A DNA stretch of 64,000 nt, from assembly GCF_003112515.1 (NCBI RefSeq), contig NZ_BEVZ01000006.1, positions 62,001-126,000 on the forward strand. The letters run 5' to 3'. A program made the position numbers and the translations under genes. A model generated the notes under the pieces. That model saw only the letters and a list, made by a program, of their open reading frames with translations. It had not been told where the DNA came from and ran no database searches. The stretch is from Streptomyces fragilis (GTDB taxonomy: Bacteria; Actinomycetota; Actinomycetes; Streptomycetales; Streptomycetaceae). Positions 56,068 through 64,000 of the stretch are shown in pieces (within the stretch, counting starts at the first letter, position 1; each line of letters starts with the position of its first letter).

Positions 56068-56979
56068 TCAGGCGGCCTCGTCCTCGAGGAGGGCGAGGAG
56101 GGTCGTGCGGGCCAGGTCCGACATGACGGGGTTGGTCTCCCGGTAGTACCAGAGGCAGCCGATGGCCTGGGCGAAGGCCCAGCCCTTGCCCCGGTCCCAG
56201 GCCGCGTCGTCGGCTCCCAGGGCGACCCGGAAGGCCTCGCGGGCGGTGGGGCCGAGGTGGTTCCACGCGGGCTGGAGGTCGAGGGCCGGGTCGGCGACGC
56301 CCGCCTGCCCGACGTCGATCACTCCGGCGAGCCGGTCCCCGTCCACGAGGAGGTTGCCGGGCATGAGGTCGCCGTGCGTCCAGGTGTCGGGCTCGGTGCG
56401 CGGCGTGCCCCGCAGACGTTCCCACAGGCGGGCCAGCGCGTCGGTGTCGATCAACTCCCGGCTCCGGTCGAGCCCTTGGGCGACGTAGGGGTCGTGTGCG
56501 GCGAGGACGCCCCCGCGGCCGCGGCCGCGGAAGGTCCTGCCCTCGGTGTCCAGGGCGCGGACCTCCAGGACGAATCCGGCCAGGTCCTCGGCGAAAGCGG
56601 TGGAGTCCTGGACGCCGGCCGCCGTGGCGGTGGTGCCGGGGATCCAGTGGTAGACGCTCCACGGCAGCGGGTAGTGCGGTCCGGGTGCGCCGAGCGCGGC
56701 GAAGCGCGGGGTGGGGACGCGCGTGGCGCCGGCGATCCGCTGTGCGGCGTCGATCTCCCGCCGGATGTCCCGGAGTGCGGCGTCCGCGTCGTCGCCGAGG
56801 AGCGGGAGCCGGGCGACCAGGTCGTCGCCGATGCGGAACAGCGCGTTCTCGGTGCCGTCCGAGGGGCAGGCGCGGACCGGGAGTTCCTTCCAACGGGGGA
56901 ACTGTTCGGCCACCAGGGCCGCCATCTGCTCCTCCGTCACGAGGAGTTGGCCGGGGTGCATGGGTGAGGAAGTCGGCAT
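56068..56979 (-). CDS. Aminoglycoside phosphotransferase family protein
   Basis: 303-residue APH/choline-kinase-fold protein. The catalytic loop is TWTHGDLMPGNLLVDG and the metal site is GVIDVGQAGVADPALDL. Nucleotide-binding blocks near the N-terminus are degenerate (SDGTENALFRIGDDLVARLP). Could modify an aminoglycoside, macrolide or a cellular metabolite; resistance should not be assumed. ATG at 56979 (second ATG 56961). CAGAAT six bp before the first ATG could be a leaderless -10. Confidence 0.85.
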   Translation of the reverse strand: MPTSSPMHPGQLLVTEEQMAALVAEQFPRWKELPVRACPSDGTENALFRIGDDLVARLPLLGDDADAALRDIRREIDAAQRIAGATRVPTPRFAALGAPGPHYPLPWSVYHWIPGTTATAAGVQDSTAFAEDLAGFVLEVRALDTEGRTFRGRGRGGVLAAHDPYVAQGLDRSRELIDTDALARLWERLRGTPRTEPDTWTHGDLMPGNLLVDGDRLAGVIDVGQAGVADPALDLQPAWNHLGPTAREAFRVALGADDAAWDRGKGWAFAQAIGCLWYYRETNPVMSDLARTTLLALLEDEAA

Positions 56980-57238
56980 GGCCGCATTCTGCCCGCGGGG
57001 GCGTCCGGCGCACCTGCGGATTTCCGGGGCGGCGGACGGCACAGGGGCCGGGCCTGTGCGGCGGGCGGGGTGACTGAGGCCCCGCCCGCCGCGTTGCCGT
57101 GACCATGATCCGGGTTGCCCGGGTCGCGTCCGCCAAACGGACGAGCCCGCGCGGGAGCGACGGGCGGCGGAGCCGTTAGCGGTGCCGCCGCGGGGGTACC
57201 GGTGACCGGTTGGCCGGCCGAAGGCGGGAGACAGCCGC

Positions 57239-57784
57239 ATGGACGAGACGGTGGACCCGGATCGCGCTCCGTGGGGCGGGCGGACACCCTACGACCGGCA
57301 CGGGGTGTGGCCGGAGCGGGTGGACGCGTACCTGGAGGACGGGGTGGACCCCGCCTCGGTGGAACGGTGGGTGCAGACGGCCTCGATCCTCCACTCGGAC
57401 GGGGACGCCATGGACGTCGCGGTCCGCGACGGCCGCCTCGTCGGAGTGCGCGGCCGGGCCGTGGACCGGGTGAACCGCGGCCGGCTGGGCCCCAAGGACC
57501 TCTTCGGCTGGCAGGCCAACGCCTCCGCCGACCGGCTGACCCGGCCGCTGGTGCGCGAGGGCGGGCAACTGGTGGAGTGCGACTGGGACACCGCCCTGGA
57601 GCGGGTGGTGCGCCGCTCCCGTGAGCTGCTGGACGAGCGCGGTCCGGGGTCGATCGGCTTCTACACCTCCGGGCAGCTGTTCCTGGAGGAGTACTACACG
57701 CTCGCCGTCCTCGCCCGGGCGGGGATCGGGACCAACCGCGTTGTGACCTCGCCGGCCGGCACGCTCACGGCGTCGAGATGTTGA
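57239..57784 (+). pseudogene. Truncated molybdopterin oxidoreductase (N-terminal fragment)
   Basis: 181 codons corresponding only to the start of a bis-MGD oxidoreductase such as NasA/FdhF-like enzymes: PYDRHGVWPERVDAY, AVRDGRLVGVRGRAVDRVNRGRLGPKDLFGWQAN, TRPLVREGG, WDTALERVV, GFYTSGQLFLEEYYTLAVLARAGIGTN. After GIGTN, where family members continue with the DGNTRLC-like region, the frame runs into unrelated sequence overlapping the end of the VOC gene and stops. No remaining domains are found nearby. ATG with GGGAG upstream. Best read as a deletion remnant. Confidence 0.8.
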
Positions 57785-58184
57785 CCATCCAGTCGATGCC
57801 GAAGGTGTCGGTGCAGGCGCCGAACTCGTCGCCCCAGGGCTGGCGCTCCATGGGGACGGTCACCGTGCCGTCCTTCGACAGATTCTCCCACCAGCCGCGC
57901 AGGGTGGCGGCGTCGTCCCCGGTGAGGGCGACGGTCACGGCGCTGCCCCGCCGGTACTGGGCCTCCGGGGGGACGTCGGCGCCCATCAGGGTGGGCCCGG
58001 ACTCCGACTCCAGGCTGCCGTGCATGATCTTCTCCCCCTGTTCCGGCGGGAGTTCGGCGCCCATGTCGAGGGAGTCGTAGCGCATCAGTTCCAGCTTGCC
58101 GCCGAAGACGGTGCGGTAGAACTCCATCGCCTCCCGGGCGTTTCCGTCGAAGTTGAGGTACGGGCTGATGTACGCGTTGCTCAC
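57765..58184 (-). CDS. VOC/PhnB-like glyoxalase-fold protein
   Basis: 139 residues of the PhnB/3-demethylubiquinone-methyltransferase-like VOC group: SPYLNFDGNAREAMEFYRTVFGGKLEL at the start and WGDEFGACTDTFGIDWMVNI at the end. Small cytoplasmic protein, function unknown. GTG at 58184 selected because GAGGAGG is 5 nt upstream. Its last 20 bp overlap the truncated oxidoreductase on the other strand, so the rearrangement joined these two ends. Confidence 0.88.
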   Translation of the reverse strand: MSNAYISPYLNFDGNAREAMEFYRTVFGGKLELMRYDSLDMGAELPPEQGEKIMHGSLESESGPTLMGADVPPEAQYRRGSAVTVALTGDDAATLRGWWENLSKDGTVTVPMERQPWGDEFGACTDTFGIDWMVNISTP

Positions 58185-58506
58185 CACGGCCTCCTCGCCC
58201 CCCTGCGCGAAACGGACCGGGCCATCGTGCCCCGCGGCACCCGGGAGGACCGGTCCGGCGCGCGGGGCCGTCCCCCGGGGGAACGCTGCCGTCCGCGAGG
58301 GCTCCTCACCCCGGGACGTCCCCGGGAACGTCCCCGGGGGCGCCTCGTGGTGCGGAGGCTGCGGAACCGACAGCGTCCGGCCGGGGGCGTCCTGCTCCCG
58401 GCGAAGGGGTGCGGTGCCGGAGGCGGTGGTGCGTCCCGGGCCGCGGGCGGCGCGGGAGCGCGGTAGCGTGCGGGAGCCGGACCAGGACGACTCCTTGGAG
58501 GGCAGC
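58185..58506. other. Intergenic region with CCCCGGG repeats
   Basis: 322-bp divergent gap. It contains three CCCCGGG units with 11-12 bp periodicity (58309-58338), including two copies of ACGTCCCCGGG. No gene, clear promoter or RNA recognised. Confidence 0.4.
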
Positions 58507-58971
58507 ATGCGTGATCCCGTACCGCACCCCGCCCTTCGGCGGCTGCGGCCGCTGGTCGGCGTCTGGGACATGTACGCGCGGGGCGCGGACGTCGGACCGG
58601 TGCGCACCGAGTTCGCCTGGCTGGAGGGCGGCGCCTTCCTGGTGCAGCGCGCGCGTCCGGGTCCGGAGACCGTGCTGCCCGAGGACTGGCGGGGGCGGGC
58701 GCCCTTTCCGACGTCCTGCGTGACGGGGTACGACGACACCGCGGACGGGTTCACCGTCCTCTACGCCGACGGGCGGGGCGTGGCCCGGGTCTACCGGGCC
58801 GACCTGGTGGACGGGGTGTGGCGGCAGTGGCGGACCGCGCCCGGCTTCCACCAGCGGTTCGCCGCGGTCGTCGGCCCGGAGGGGGCCTCGCTGACCGGCG
58901 CGTGGGAGTTCTCCGAGGACGGGGCCGCCTGGCGGCACGACTTCGACGTCACGTTCCGCCGGGTCCGCTGA
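58507..58971 (+). CDS. Lipocalin-like/DUF1579-type small protein
   Basis: 154 residues, a single beta-barrel-like domain: LRPLVGVWDMYARG, EFAWLEGGAFLVQRA, SCVTGYDDTADGFTVLYADGRGVARVYR and EFSEDGAAWRHDFDVTFRRV. The pattern (first-strand LxGxW, late RHDFDVT) is that of proteins annotated as DUF1579 or lipocalin-like. Ligand unknown. ATG with GGAGG six nt upstream. 26 bp before the phosphatase gene. Confidence 0.75.
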   Translation: MRDPVPHPALRRLRPLVGVWDMYARGADVGPVRTEFAWLEGGAFLVQRARPGPETVLPEDWRGRAPFPTSCVTGYDDTADGFTVLYADGRGVARVYRADLVDGVWRQWRTAPGFHQRFAAVVGPEGASLTGAWEFSEDGAAWRHDFDVTFRRVR

Positions 58972-58997
58972 CGGCCCGTCCGCCGTAGGCTGGGCGG

Positions 58998-59468
58998 GTG
59001 CACCTGACGTTCGTCTGCAGCGGAAACATCTGCCGGTCCCCCTCCGCCGCCCTGGTGGTCGCGGAGCACCTGCGCCGGGCGGGGCTGGGCGACCGGGTCC
59101 GGGTGACCAGTGCCGGCATCGGCGACTGGCACGTCGGGGAGCCCGTCGACCCGCGTTCCGGCGGCGCGCTCGCCGCCCGCGGTTACCCGACCGGCCACAC
59201 GGCCGCCCAGGTCGGCCCCGAGCATCTGGACGCCGACCTGTTCCTCGCCATGGACCGCACCCACGAGAAGGCTCTGCGCGGCCTGGCCGGGGATCCCTCG
59301 CGGGTACGGCTGCTGCGCTCCTTCGACCCCGCGGCCGTGGCTTCCGGCGACCTGGAGGTCCCGGACCCGTACTACGGAGGGGGCCAGGGGTTCGAGGACG
59401 TCCTGGACATGATCGAGGCCAGTGTCCCCGGCCTGCTCGCCTGGGTCCGCGAGCGCCTGGACGGATGA
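58998..59468 (+). CDS. Low-molecular-weight protein-tyrosine phosphatase
   Basis: 156 residues. The P-loop VCSGNICRSPSA gives C(X)5RS, and the general acid is in EVPDPYYGG, so it should be active. GTG start; TAGGCT (58986-58991) lies 6 bp before it, indicating a leaderless transcript. Overlaps the fructosamine-kinase gene by 4 bp. This pairing is common in actinobacteria, and its substrate could be a phospho-sugar adduct rather than phosphotyrosine (inference). Confidence 0.92.
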   Translation: MHLTFVCSGNICRSPSAALVVAEHLRRAGLGDRVRVTSAGIGDWHVGEPVDPRSGGALAARGYPTGHTAAQVGPEHLDADLFLAMDRTHEKALRGLAGDPSRVRLLRSFDPAAVASGDLEVPDPYYGGGQGFEDVLDMIEASVPGLLAWVRERLDG

Positions 59469-60340
59469 CCGCCCCGGACGGGCCCGCGGAAGGGCCCTCA
59501 GCGGCCGCGGCGCGCCTGACCGGCCGTCGGGCCGGCGGGGTGCGGCGCGCGGCGGGCGGGCCGGCCGAGGTGGAACTGGACGATGGACGCCGGGTGATGG
59601 TCAAGCGCGGCGAGGGAGCCCGGGCGGTGCTCGCCGAGGCCGCCGGTCTGCGCTGGCTCGCCGCGGCGGGGGCGGTCCGGGTGCCGGTGGTGCACGGCTG
59701 GGACGACCGGTGGCTGGTCAGCGACCTGGTCCCCGAGGGCCGCCCGGACCCGGCCGCCGCGTCGCGCCTCGGCCGGGCGCTCGCCGCGCTGCACGCGTCG
59801 GGCGCGGACGCCTTCGGCGCCGCCCCGCCCGGCGGGCCGGTGGAGGCGTACATCGGGGCGGCGCCGATGCGCAACGTGCCCGGCGAGCGGTGGCCGGCCT
59901 GGTACGCGGAGCACCGGGTGCTGCCCTATCTGCGCCGGGCGGTCGACGAGGGCCTGCTCCGGGCGGACGAGGCGGCCGTGGTGGAGCGGGTGTGCGAGCG
60001 GCTGCCCGAGCTGTCCGGGCCTCCGGAGCCGCCCGCCCGGCTGCACGGCGACCTGTGGAACGGCAACGTGCTGTGGGGCGCCGACGGGGAGGCCTGGCTG
60101 ATCGATCCCGCCGCGCACGGCGGGCACCGGGAGACCGACCTCGCCATGCTTCAGCTGTTCGGGTGCCCGCACCTGGACCGGGTGCTGGCCGGCTACGGCG
60201 AGGCCGCTCCGCTCGCCGACGGCTGGCGACGGCGGGTGCCGCTGCACCAGTTGTTCCCGCTGCTGGTGCACACGGTGCTCTTCGGCCGCGGTTACGCCGC
60301 GCAGGCGGTCACGGCCGCGAGGGCGGCGCTGGCGTCCTGA
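59465..60340 (+). CDS. Fructosamine kinase family protein
   Basis: 291-residue kinase of the FN3K/YniA family, which phosphorylates sugar-amine (glycation) adducts. RLHGDLWNGNVLWG is the catalytic loop and AWLIDPAAHGGHRETDLAML the metal-binding block; PAWYAEHRVLPYLRRA is family-typical. ATG overlaps the phosphatase stop (ATGA), so both are made together; a kinase-phosphatase pair for protein deglycation is plausible. Confidence 0.92.
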   Translation: MTAPDGPAEGPSAAAARLTGRRAGGVRRAAGGPAEVELDDGRRVMVKRGEGARAVLAEAAGLRWLAAAGAVRVPVVHGWDDRWLVSDLVPEGRPDPAAASRLGRALAALHASGADAFGAAPPGGPVEAYIGAAPMRNVPGERWPAWYAEHRVLPYLRRAVDEGLLRADEAAVVERVCERLPELSGPPEPPARLHGDLWNGNVLWGADGEAWLIDPAAHGGHRETDLAMLQLFGCPHLDRVLAGYGEAAPLADGWRRRVPLHQLFPLLVHTVLFGRGYAAQAVTAARAALAS

Positions 60341-60357
60341 CCGATCCGGTCAGGACG
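60333..60357. terminator. Hairpin containing both convergent stop codons
   Basis: CGTCCTGACC, 5-nt loop, GGTCAGGACG. The left arm includes the fructosamine-kinase TGA, the right arm the TGA of the polymerase-like gene. The genes are 9 bp apart, so the terminator is built into both coding ends. Confidence 0.65.
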
Positions 60358-61390
60358 CGCGGCGGTAGACCGCGGCGGGGCCGATGACCGCCGGGCCGAA
60401 CCGGTCGCGGATGTCGTCCGCGGCTTCCTCCGCCGCCAGCCGGGCCTCCCGCGCCTCGTCCAGGCTGATCTGCCGGGCGACCTGCTCCGCGTCCAGCAGG
60501 TCCTCCGCCCTGAGTCCGATCCCCGTCAGCCGCCCCCGCTGCAGCCCCGCCGCGTCCATCAGCTGGTAGGCGAGGGCGCGCAGGTCGTCGTCGTGCCCCG
60601 AGGGCTCCGGCAGCCGGCGGGTCTTCTCCCAGGCGCCGCCCGCCGCGAACCGCAGTGTCAGCCGCAGCCCGCGGGCCGCCTGGCCGCGGCGGCGCAGCAG
60701 GAGCCCCAGCCGGACCACCAGGTCGAGCAGGGCCGCCCGGACCTCCGCGCCGTCCAGGGTCTGCCGGGGGAAGGAGTGGCTCACCGTCGCCGAGGCCGGC
60801 AGTGCACGCGGCACCACGGGCCGGGGGTCGATCCCCCGGGCCCGCTCCGAGGCCGCGCGCCCCGCCGTCCCGCCCAGCAGCCGCTGCACGGTGGCGGGCG
60901 GCAGTCCGGCCAGCAGCCCCACCCGGTCCACGCCGTACTCCCGCAGCGCCGACGCCTGACGGCGGCCGACGCCGTGCAGCGCCTCCACCGGCAGGGGCGC
61001 CAGCCACTCGGCGACGCCGTCGGCCTCCACGGCCACCACGCCGCCGGTGGCCGCCTCCTCGCGGGCCGCCTGCCCGGAGGCGGTGGCCGCGACCGCGATC
61101 GTGGGACCGATGCCGATCCGCAGGTCGACGCCCAGCCGGGATATCGAACGGATGCGCAGCACCTCGCCGAGCCGCCGCACCTCCTCGATCCGGCCGGCGT
61201 CCACGCCGTGGCAGCGCAGGGCTCCCCGCAGGTCCACCAGCGCGGCCGAGGGGGGTGACGCCTGCACCACCGGGGACAGGTCTCCCAGCAACTCCAGGAC
61301 CTGCCGGTAGACCGCCTCGGGCAGCCGCTCGGGGCAGCGCACGTGCATCACGCACCCCGTGCCGGTTCCGGTCCCGCCGCTGCTGGTCAT
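60350..61390 (-). CDS. Degenerate Y-family DNA polymerase-like protein (ImuB-like)
   Basis: 346 residues matching the thumb and little-finger parts of Y-family polymerases (LPVEALHGVGRRQASALREYGVDRVGLLAGLPPATVQRLLGG). The N-terminal palm with the DMDAFFAS block is missing, and the SxDE block appears as QASPPSAALVDLRG, so catalysis is very unlikely. This recalls ImuB, a non-catalytic partner in mutagenic repair. ATG 61390 with GAGGTGGGA upstream. An SOS-like box lies 27-40 bp before the start. Confidence 0.75.
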   Translation of the reverse strand: MTSSGGTGTGTGCVMHVRCPERLPEAVYRQVLELLGDLSPVVQASPPSAALVDLRGALRCHGVDAGRIEEVRRLGEVLRIRSISRLGVDLRIGIGPTIAVAATASGQAAREEAATGGVVAVEADGVAEWLAPLPVEALHGVGRRQASALREYGVDRVGLLAGLPPATVQRLLGGTAGRAASERARGIDPRPVVPRALPASATVSHSFPRQTLDGAEVRAALLDLVVRLGLLLRRRGQAARGLRLTLRFAAGGAWEKTRRLPEPSGHDDDLRALAYQLMDAAGLQRGRLTGIGLRAEDLLDAEQVARQISLDEAREARLAAEEAADDIRDRFGPAVIGPAAVYRRAS

Positions 61391-61416
61391 CGTTCCCACC
61401 TCCCCCACCACGTTAT

Positions 61417-61430
61417 CGAACTAGAATTCG
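61417..61430. promoter_or_regulatory. LexA/SOS-box-like site
   Basis: CGAACTAGAATTCG differs by one base from the actinobacterial/Gram-positive LexA pattern CGAAC-N4-GTTCG. It lies just upstream of the Y-family polymerase-like gene, where DNA-damage control would make sense. Confidence 0.5.
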
Positions 61431-61444
61431 AACACGCGAATCCT

Positions 61445-62002
61445 TCACGCCTTCCAGAAGTCGATCTCCTTGCTCTCCACGGTCCCGGCCACGCGCCCCG
61501 GCGCCTTCTGGAAGGACCAATAGAGGTTGGTGTGCGCGACGACCTCGGCAGGCGTGGGCGCGCCCCACCGCGTGAGGTCCACGGTGGTGTGGGCGTCGGA
61601 GACGAGCATCGCGTCGTAACCCCGGGCCAGGGCGCCGTGCAGGGTGGACCGGACGCACATGTCGGTCTGCGCCCCGGTGACGAAGAGCCGCGCCACTCCG
61701 CGTTCCGCCAGCACCGCCTCCAGCCGGGTGGCTTCGAACGCGTCCCCGTACTCCTTCTCCACCACCGGCTCGCCCCCGGCCGGGCGGAGTTCCGGCACGA
61801 TCTGCCAGCCGTCGCCGCCCGCCGGCATCTCCTCGCTCCGGTGCCGCACCCAGACCACCGGCACCCGCTCGGCGCGGGCCTTCTCCACCAGCGCCCCGAT
61901 CACCCCCACCACCGCGTCGCGCTCGTACGCCTCCGCGACCACGGCGTTCTGCACGTCGACGACCAGTAACCCGCTCTTCAGGCGGCCTTCGAGAGTGCTC
62001 AT
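61445..62002 (-). CDS. Isochorismatase family hydrolase
   Basis: 185-residue cysteine hydrolase with Asp in LLVVDVQNAVV, Lys in VVEKEYGDAF and Cys in FVTGAQTDMCVRSTL. This is the full triad of isochorismatase/nicotinamidase-type enzymes. Substrate unknown. ATG at 62002 chosen for GGGGAG 7 nt upstream; the frame opens 8 codons earlier. Confidence 0.9.
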   Translation of the reverse strand: MSTLEGRLKSGLLVVDVQNAVVAEAYERDAVVGVIGALVEKARAERVPVVWVRHRSEEMPAGGDGWQIVPELRPAGGEPVVEKEYGDAFEATRLEAVLAERGVARLFVTGAQTDMCVRSTLHGALARGYDAMLVSDAHTTVDLTRWGAPTPAEVVAHTNLYWSFQKAPGRVAGTVESKEIDFWKA

Positions 62003-62102
62003 GAAGGCTCCCCACCTCGATCCCACGTTCCGACTGTGACCGGGACCACGCTACTGGCCGTCGCCGACAACACCCCGCGCCCAGGGCTCAGGGATCGCGG
62101 AT

Positions 62103-62141
62103 CAGGGCTCAGGGCTCAGGGCTCAGGGCTCAGGGCTCAGG
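62103..62141. repeat. Five tandem CAGGGCT repeats
   Basis: Five exact 7-bp units plus CAGG, ending in and supplying the stop codon of the fumarylacetoacetase gene. One further unit lies about 20 bp away (62082-62088). Slippage-prone, non-coding. Confidence 0.9.
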
Positions 62142-63333
62142 CGGCGGGCAGGATCCGCCCGGTGACCGGACCGAACCCGATCCGCGCCCCGCCCGCGCCC
62201 GGCGCGGTGGCGGTGATGGTGACCTCGTCGCCGTCCTCCAGGAAGGTCCGCACCGTGCCGTCGGGCAGTTCGACGGGCTCCGCCCCGCCCCAGCTCAGCT
62301 CCATCAGCGAGCCCCGCTGGTCCTCGCCGGGGCCGGAGACCGTCCCCGAGGCGTAGAAGTCGCCGGTCCGCAGGGAGGCTCCGTTGACCGTCATGTGGGC
62401 CAGCATCTGGGCGGGCGTCCAGTACATGGCCGCGAACGGCAGGGTGGCGACCAGGTGTCCGTTGAGCCGGACCTCCAGGGTCAGGTCGAGCCCCCAGTCC
62501 TCCTTCTCCACCAGGTAGGGGCGCAGCTCGTGCTCCCGGGCCGGCGGGGCGACCCTGGCCTCCTCCAGCGCCTCCAGCGGGACCACCCAGTGGCCGACGG
62601 AGGTCGCGAACGACTTGCCCAGGAAGGGGCCGAGCGGCACGTACTCCCAGTTCTGGATGTCCCGCGCCGACCAGTCGTTGACCAGCGTGACCCCGAAGAC
62701 GTGCTCGCGGAAGTCGTCCACCGGCACGGGGGTGCCGAGCGCGGACGGCGTGCCGACGACGAAGCCGACCTCCGCCTCGATGTCCAGCCGGACCGACGGG
62801 CCGAAGCCCGGGAGCGCCCCCTCGCCGGAGGGCCGCTGCTGGCCGCTGGGGCGCACCACGGGCGTGCCGGAGGGCACCAGGGTCCCGGCACGGCCGTGGT
62901 AGCCGATCGGCAGGTGCTTCCACTGCGGGGTGAGCGGGTCCGAGCCGGGGCGGAACATCCGGCCGATGTTGGCGGCGTGGTGCTCGGAGGCGTAGAAGTC
63001 GACGTAGTCGGCCGGTTCGAACGGCATGCCCAGCTCGACGGCGTCCAGCCGGTGCAGGTGGGGTTCCACGTCGGGCCGGTGCGCCTCGTCGGTCAGCAGG
63101 CGGACGACCGCGGCGCGCACCTCCTGCCAGCGGGCGCGGCCCTGGGCCATGAAGGGGTTGAGCGAGCCGTGCGCGAAGGTGTCGTCGGCGAGGACGGCGG
63201 CCAGGTCGAGGACGTGTGCGCCGATCGCGACGCCGACCCGCGCCCCGCCCCCGGCGGGGGTGAAGACGCCGTAGGGGAGGTTCTCCAGCGGGAAGGGGGA
63301 GCCGACGGGCACGGTGACCCAGGTGTGGTTCAT
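62137..63333 (-). CDS. fahA: Fumarylacetoacetase
   Basis: 398-residue FAH enzyme, last step of tyrosine/homogentisate breakdown, giving fumarate and acetoacetate. The N-terminal SH3-like domain is followed by the catalytic domain with DYVDFYASEHHAANIGRMFR (catalytic His and metal Asp), LDIEAEVGFVVG, NDWSARDIQNWEY and MTVNGASLRTGD. ATG overlaps the upstream gene stop by 4 bp. The stop codon is formed by the tandem CAGGGCT repeat. Confidence 0.95.
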   Translation of the reverse strand: MNHTWVTVPVGSPFPLENLPYGVFTPAGGGARVGVAIGAHVLDLAAVLADDTFAHGSLNPFMAQGRARWQEVRAAVVRLLTDEAHRPDVEPHLHRLDAVELGMPFEPADYVDFYASEHHAANIGRMFRPGSDPLTPQWKHLPIGYHGRAGTLVPSGTPVVRPSGQQRPSGEGALPGFGPSVRLDIEAEVGFVVGTPSALGTPVPVDDFREHVFGVTLVNDWSARDIQNWEYVPLGPFLGKSFATSVGHWVVPLEALEEARVAPPAREHELRPYLVEKEDWGLDLTLEVRLNGHLVATLPFAAMYWTPAQMLAHMTVNGASLRTGDFYASGTVSGPGEDQRGSLMELSWGGAEPVELPDGTVRTFLEDGDEVTITATAPGAGGARIGFGPVTGRILPAA

Positions 63334-64000
63334 GCGGGGTCCTTCGGGGTGTCGGGCGCGCCGAGCAGCAGGCGCGCCTGGTGGAGGGGGGCGGCGGTGG
63401 AGCAGGAGCCGTAGGAGACCAGCACCCGGCGGACGGCCGCGGCCTCCTCGGCGCCGGTCGCGGCGGCCGCCCGGGCCAGTTGGGCGGGATCGCGGATCTC
63501 CAGGGTCCGGCGCACGGCCGCCTGATCGCCGCCGCTCACCGCGGTCGCGGTGGCGAGCAGGAGGTTGAGGTAGCCGTGGTGGGTGAAGCCCGTCTCCGGC
63601 GAGGTGTGGCGGACGGCCTCGTGGAGACCGGCCGTGGCCTTGAAGGGCGTTCCCGTCCGCACGCAGGCGTGCAGGAAGGCGGCGACCTGGGTGGTGTCCG
63701 GGAACAGTTCGGCGCGCACGCCGCCGCAGCGGAGCTTGGCGCCCAGCGGCCGGACGCCGGAGCGGGCGGCCAGTTCGGCGAGCAGCGGGTGGGGGCGCGC
63801 CTGCGCGGACGGCTCCACGTAGAGGGGGACCTCGGCGGGGACGACGTCGACGGCGGCGAGCAGGGCGTCGAGCGCGGCCGCCTCGCCCTCGCCGTACGCG
63901 GCGAGCGGCGCCTCGACCAGGGCGATCCTCAGCCTGGGGTCGGCCAGGGCCCGGCGGCAGGCCCCGGTCAGGTCCTCGGCGTCCAGGTCGGCGATCAGGC
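63330..64000 (-). CDS. Conserved protein of unknown function upstream of fahA (5' end outside window)
   Basis: C-terminal 222 codons of a longer protein whose start lies beyond position 64000. The visible part begins LIADLDAEDLTGACRRAL and contains VPLYVEPS, LGAKLRCGGVRAELFPD, HACVRTGTPFKATAGLHEAV and THHGYLNLLLA. The pattern suggests an alpha/beta barrel-like protein with conserved Lys and His, but I do not recognise a family. ATGA overlap makes it co-translated with fumarylacetoacetase. Confidence 0.8.
   Translation of the reverse strand, partial: LIADLDAEDLTGACRRALADPRLRIALVEAPLAAYGEGEAAALDALLAAVDVVPAEVPLYVEPSAQARPHPLLAELAARSGVRPLGAKLRCGGVRAELFPDTTQVAAFLHACVRTGTPFKATAGLHEAVRHTSPETGFTHHGYLNLLLATATAVSGGDQAAVRRTLEIRDPAQLARAAAATGAEEAAAVRRVLVSYGSCSTAAPLHQARLLLGAPDTPKDPA

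Noticed and set aside
56068-56979. Antibiotic-resistance gene call for the phosphotransferase.
   Set aside because: Catalytic motifs only show the APH fold; N-terminal blocks are divergent and no resistance context exists.

Overview
The window is about 72% G+C or higher. It has GTG/TTG starts, long 4-bp ATGA/GTGA gene overlaps, twin-arginine lipoprotein signals and TANNNT-type -10 elements. Gene content and style are those of a Streptomyces chromosome. I see no rRNA, tRNA, CRISPR array, transposase or integrase.

Region 1 (1-12.1 kb) is a plant-polysaccharide locus, best read as xyloglucan use. A minus-strand operon runs: Tat lipoprotein sugar-binding protein, two LplB/MalG-type permeases, GH42 beta-galactosidase, GH95 alpha-fucosidase-type enzyme, secreted GH12 endoglucanase/xyloglucanase. 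Divergent from it is a GH3 beta-glucosidase with an unusual inserted domain. Two identical 14-bp palindromes, one at each promoter, look like operators for a LacI-family repressor that is not encoded here. Region 2 (12.1-16.8 kb) holds an MFS transporter, a secreted proline-rich protein and a membrane protein. Region 3 (16.8-23.2 kb) is a tightly coupled four-gene operon: GMC oxidoreductase (frameshifted here), membrane metallophosphoesterase, PhaC-like alpha/beta hydrolase, acetoacetate-decarboxylase-fold protein. Region 4 (23.4-33.5 kb) holds a small phosphodiesterase, a CGNR zinc-finger regulator facing a UvrA-like ABC ATPase, a holin-X/DUF3618 pair, an acyl-CoA synthetase with a crotonase, a histidine phosphatase and a stand-alone condensation-domain protein.

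Region 5 (33.7-52.7 kb) is an aerobic (late cobalt insertion) cobalamin locus in three operons, each led by a B12 riboswitch: cobN-cobF-cobQ-cobK (+); a chelatase AAA/VWA fusion, cobO, a cobB-cobC fusion and cobD (-); cobG-cobH-cobIJ-cobM (-). A leaderless cobL (+) lies between the two minus-strand operons and has no riboswitch. CobG ends before the Fe-S/siroheme cysteine motif expected for the family.

Region 6 (52.8-64 kb) is mixed housekeeping and accessory genes: DUF1028, alpha/beta hydrolase, GNAT, YcxB-like, aminoglycoside phosphotransferase-like, a truncated molybdopterin oxidoreductase, VOC/PhnB, low-molecular-weight phosphatase with fructosamine kinase, a degenerate Y-family polymerase with an SOS-like box, isochorismatase, fumarylacetoacetase and one partial gene. 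Convergent gene ends repeatedly carry long GC-rich hairpins that include the stop codons.
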